A DNA stretch of 64,000 nucleotides from Bacteroidota bacterium (GTDB lineage: Bacteria > Bacteroidota > Bacteroidia > Chitinophagales > Chitinophagaceae): assembly GCA_020161535.1 (NCBI GenBank), contig JAIUNW010000003.1:62001-126000 (forward strand). Direction: 5' to 3'. Positions within the stretch are counted from its first letter, which is position 1, and each line of letters opens with the position of its first letter. The translations under genes and the position numbers were made by a program. Under the pieces are notes generated by a model. It saw only the letters and a program-made list of their open reading frames with translations. It ran no database searches and was not told where the DNA came from. Positions 62,623 through 64,000 of this stretch are shown piece by piece.

Positions 62623-64000
62623 CTACAAATTCCTTTTCTTCAATTCTTCCACTGCATGCTGTGCTGCCCGCGCAGTAAATGCCATATAGGTAAGCGATGG
62701 ATTTTGGTTACCGGTTGATGTCATCGCTGCGCCATCGGTTACAAAAACATTTTTGCAGGCATGTAACTGGTTCCATTTATTCAGCAACGATGTTTTGGGA
62801 TCAGCGCCCATGCGCACACCGCCCATTTCATGGATATCGAGCCCCGGTGCCTGCCAGGGCGATGCCGCTACAATATTTTTGCAGCCTGCTTTCTCCAGCA
62901 TCTCCACGCCTTGTTGTAAAAAATCTTTGCTCATCAGCTTATCGTTCTCGGTGTAATCAACCGAAGTGATCAGTTGCGGAATGCCCCATTTGTCTTTTTG
63001 GTCGGTACTCAATCGCACATGGTTTTCAAAACGCGGAATAGTTTCGCCCTGTATACCCATTGAAATGCCCCAGCCACCCGCTTCTGTTTGCGCTGTTTTA
63101 AAATCTGCGCCAATGCTGTCATCGCCCGTGCCTCTTCCCCGATACGCACTGTAATACATCATGTAGCCACGCTGGAAATTGGCTTCCTGTTTGTGCAGGT
63201 TGCGAAAGGAAGGAATAAAAGCGGCCGTGGGTCGGCGACCATAATAATAACCATCTTCAAACCCATCGTAAGATGCACTGATCTGTCCGATATAATTGTG
63301 GAAGGCGATATAATGTCCCAGCAAACCGTTGTCGTTGCCCAAGCCATTCGGAAAACGCGTAGACGTTGAGTTCAACAAAATCAGGTTGGTATTCAAACAG
63401 GAAGCATTCACAAAAATGATCCGGGCGAAATATTCAGCACTCGCGCCTGTTTCACTGTCGATCACCCGCACACCGCTTGCTCTTGATTCTTTTTCATCGT
63501 ATATAATTGAATGCACCACTTTGTTGGGTGTGATGGTTAGGTTACCTGTTTTTTCGGCCCAAGGAATGGTAGAAGAATTGGAACTGAAATAGCCACCAAA
63601 GGGGCAGCCGCGGTCGCACAAACTCCGGGCCTGGCATTGGTTGCGGCCTTGTTGTTTGTGTAGTTCTGTAGGTTGTGTTAGGTGCGCACAACGGCCAATG
63701 ATCACTTGCCGGTCTTTGTAATTTTCTTTGATGCGTTGCTGAATTTGTTTTTCCACGCAGTTCAATTCCCAGGGCGGCAAAAACTCACCATCGGGCAAAC
63801 TTTCGATGCCGTCTTTATTGCCACTGATACCAGCGAATTTTTCGACATGACTGTACCAGGGCGCCAACTCCTGGTAGGTAACGGGCCAGGGCACCGCGAA
63901 TCCATCGCGCGCAGGCCCTTCAAATTCATAACGACTCCACCGTTGTGTTTGCCTGGCCCAAAGCAGGGACTTGCCACCCACCTGGTACCCACGTATCCAA
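62623..64000 (-). CDS. GMC family oxidoreductase (partial, N-terminus outside window)
   Basis: At least 459 codons; the frame is open through base 64000 (reading YQVGGKSLLWARQ at the edge), so GTG 63981 is internal. GGKSLLWARQ is the GMC motif after the FAD domain. CDRGCPFGGYFSSNSS is a Cys-rich segment seen in the bacterial subtype. DIHEMGGVRMGADP with the active-site His, and GNQNPSLTYMAFTARAA with the second-site Asn, are at the C-terminus. The FAD-binding Rossmann motif lies outside. The family oxidises alcohols or sugars; the substrate is unknown. Confidence 0.93.
   Translation of the reverse strand, partial: WIRGYQVGGKSLLWARQTQRWSRYEFEGPARDGFAVPWPVTYQELAPWYSHVEKFAGISGNKDGIESLPDGEFLPPWELNCVEKQIQQRIKENYKDRQVIIGRCAHLTQPTELHKQQGRNQCQARSLCDRGCPFGGYFSSNSSTIPWAEKTGNLTITPNKVVHSIIYDEKESRASGVRVIDSETGASAEYFARIIFVNASCLNTNLILLNSTSTRFPNGLGNDNGLLGHYIAFHNYIGQISASYDGFEDGYYYGRRPTAAFIPSFRNLHKQEANFQRGYMMYYSAYRGRGTGDDSIGADFKTAQTEAGGWGISMGIQGETIPRFENHVRLSTDQKDKWGIPQLITSVDYTENDKLMSKDFLQQGVEMLEKAGCKNIVAASPWQAPGLDIHEMGGVRMGADPKTSLLNKWNQLHACKNVFVTDGAAMTSTGNQNPSLTYMAFTARAAQHAVEELKKRNL

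Overview
This window is a chromosomal segment of a member of the Bacteroidota, most likely Chitinophagaceae or a close relative. The evidence is two type IX secretion (T9SS) type B adhesins, each paired with a PorP/SprF protein; a T9SS type A sorting domain; an STN-type TonB-dependent receptor with a DUF4249 lipoprotein; a PF14905-type outer-membrane protein; and recurring promoter elements of the Bacteroidota form TTG-N20/21-TAnnTTTG. I see no tRNA, rRNA, insertion sequence, phage gene or CRISPR array. The segment is compact, with many 4-nt ATGA/GTGA overlaps.

1-10.4 kb: a partial Nif3-like gene diverges from a plus-strand run of M32 carboxypeptidase, small lipoprotein, giant PKD adhesin, SprF-like protein and peroxiredoxin. 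A stand-alone T9SS sorting-domain protein and an RlmI-type methyltransferase follow. 10.5-12.3 kb: grpE-dnaJ. 12.3-18.8 kb (minus): a VWA protein, hpt, a glucosaminidase/LysM protein, an O-methyltransferase, a LOG-family protein and a sodium:solute symporter. 18.9-24.3 kb (minus): a second adhesin/SprF pair with a small outer-membrane barrel.

24.4-33.1 kb (minus): recG and surface-polysaccharide genes. These are a GT2, a polyprenyl-phosphate sugar transferase with a degenerate receiver-like N-terminus, a stand-alone receiver protein, and an MFS sugar porter-ROK kinase-GT2 operon. 33.2-35.8 kb: a small methyltransferase, an M24 aminopeptidase and a small secreted protein with its own promoter and terminator. 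35.9-42.2 kb (minus): a four-gene outer-membrane operon of unknown secreted protein, STN/TonB receptor, DUF4249 lipoprotein and MG2/plug-like protein.

42.3-51.7 kb: secreted or envelope enzymes (GH20-like, alpha/beta hydrolase, DUF2141, phosphocholine-type phospholipase C, S10 carboxypeptidase) and an outer-membrane receptor-like protein. 51.7-59.6 kb (minus): one block of a 1126-aa GH18/NodB/GT2 fusion, a DUF4421-like barrel, an OmpR-type regulator, a histidine kinase and an HtrA protease. This looks like an exopolysaccharide and envelope-stress module. 59.8-64 kb: a secreted BLIP-like protein, a CPA1 Na+/H+ antiporter, an MgtC-family protein and a partial GMC oxidoreductase.

Points most worth checking: the one-polypeptide GH18-deacetylase-glycosyltransferase next to a two-component system and HtrA; the pseudo-receiver sugar transferase beside a free receiver; promoter -7 boxes placed 3-5 nt before the ATG of five genes, which suggests leaderless transcripts; and recG and the VWA gene, whose conserved N-termini lack an ATG/GTG/TTG start.
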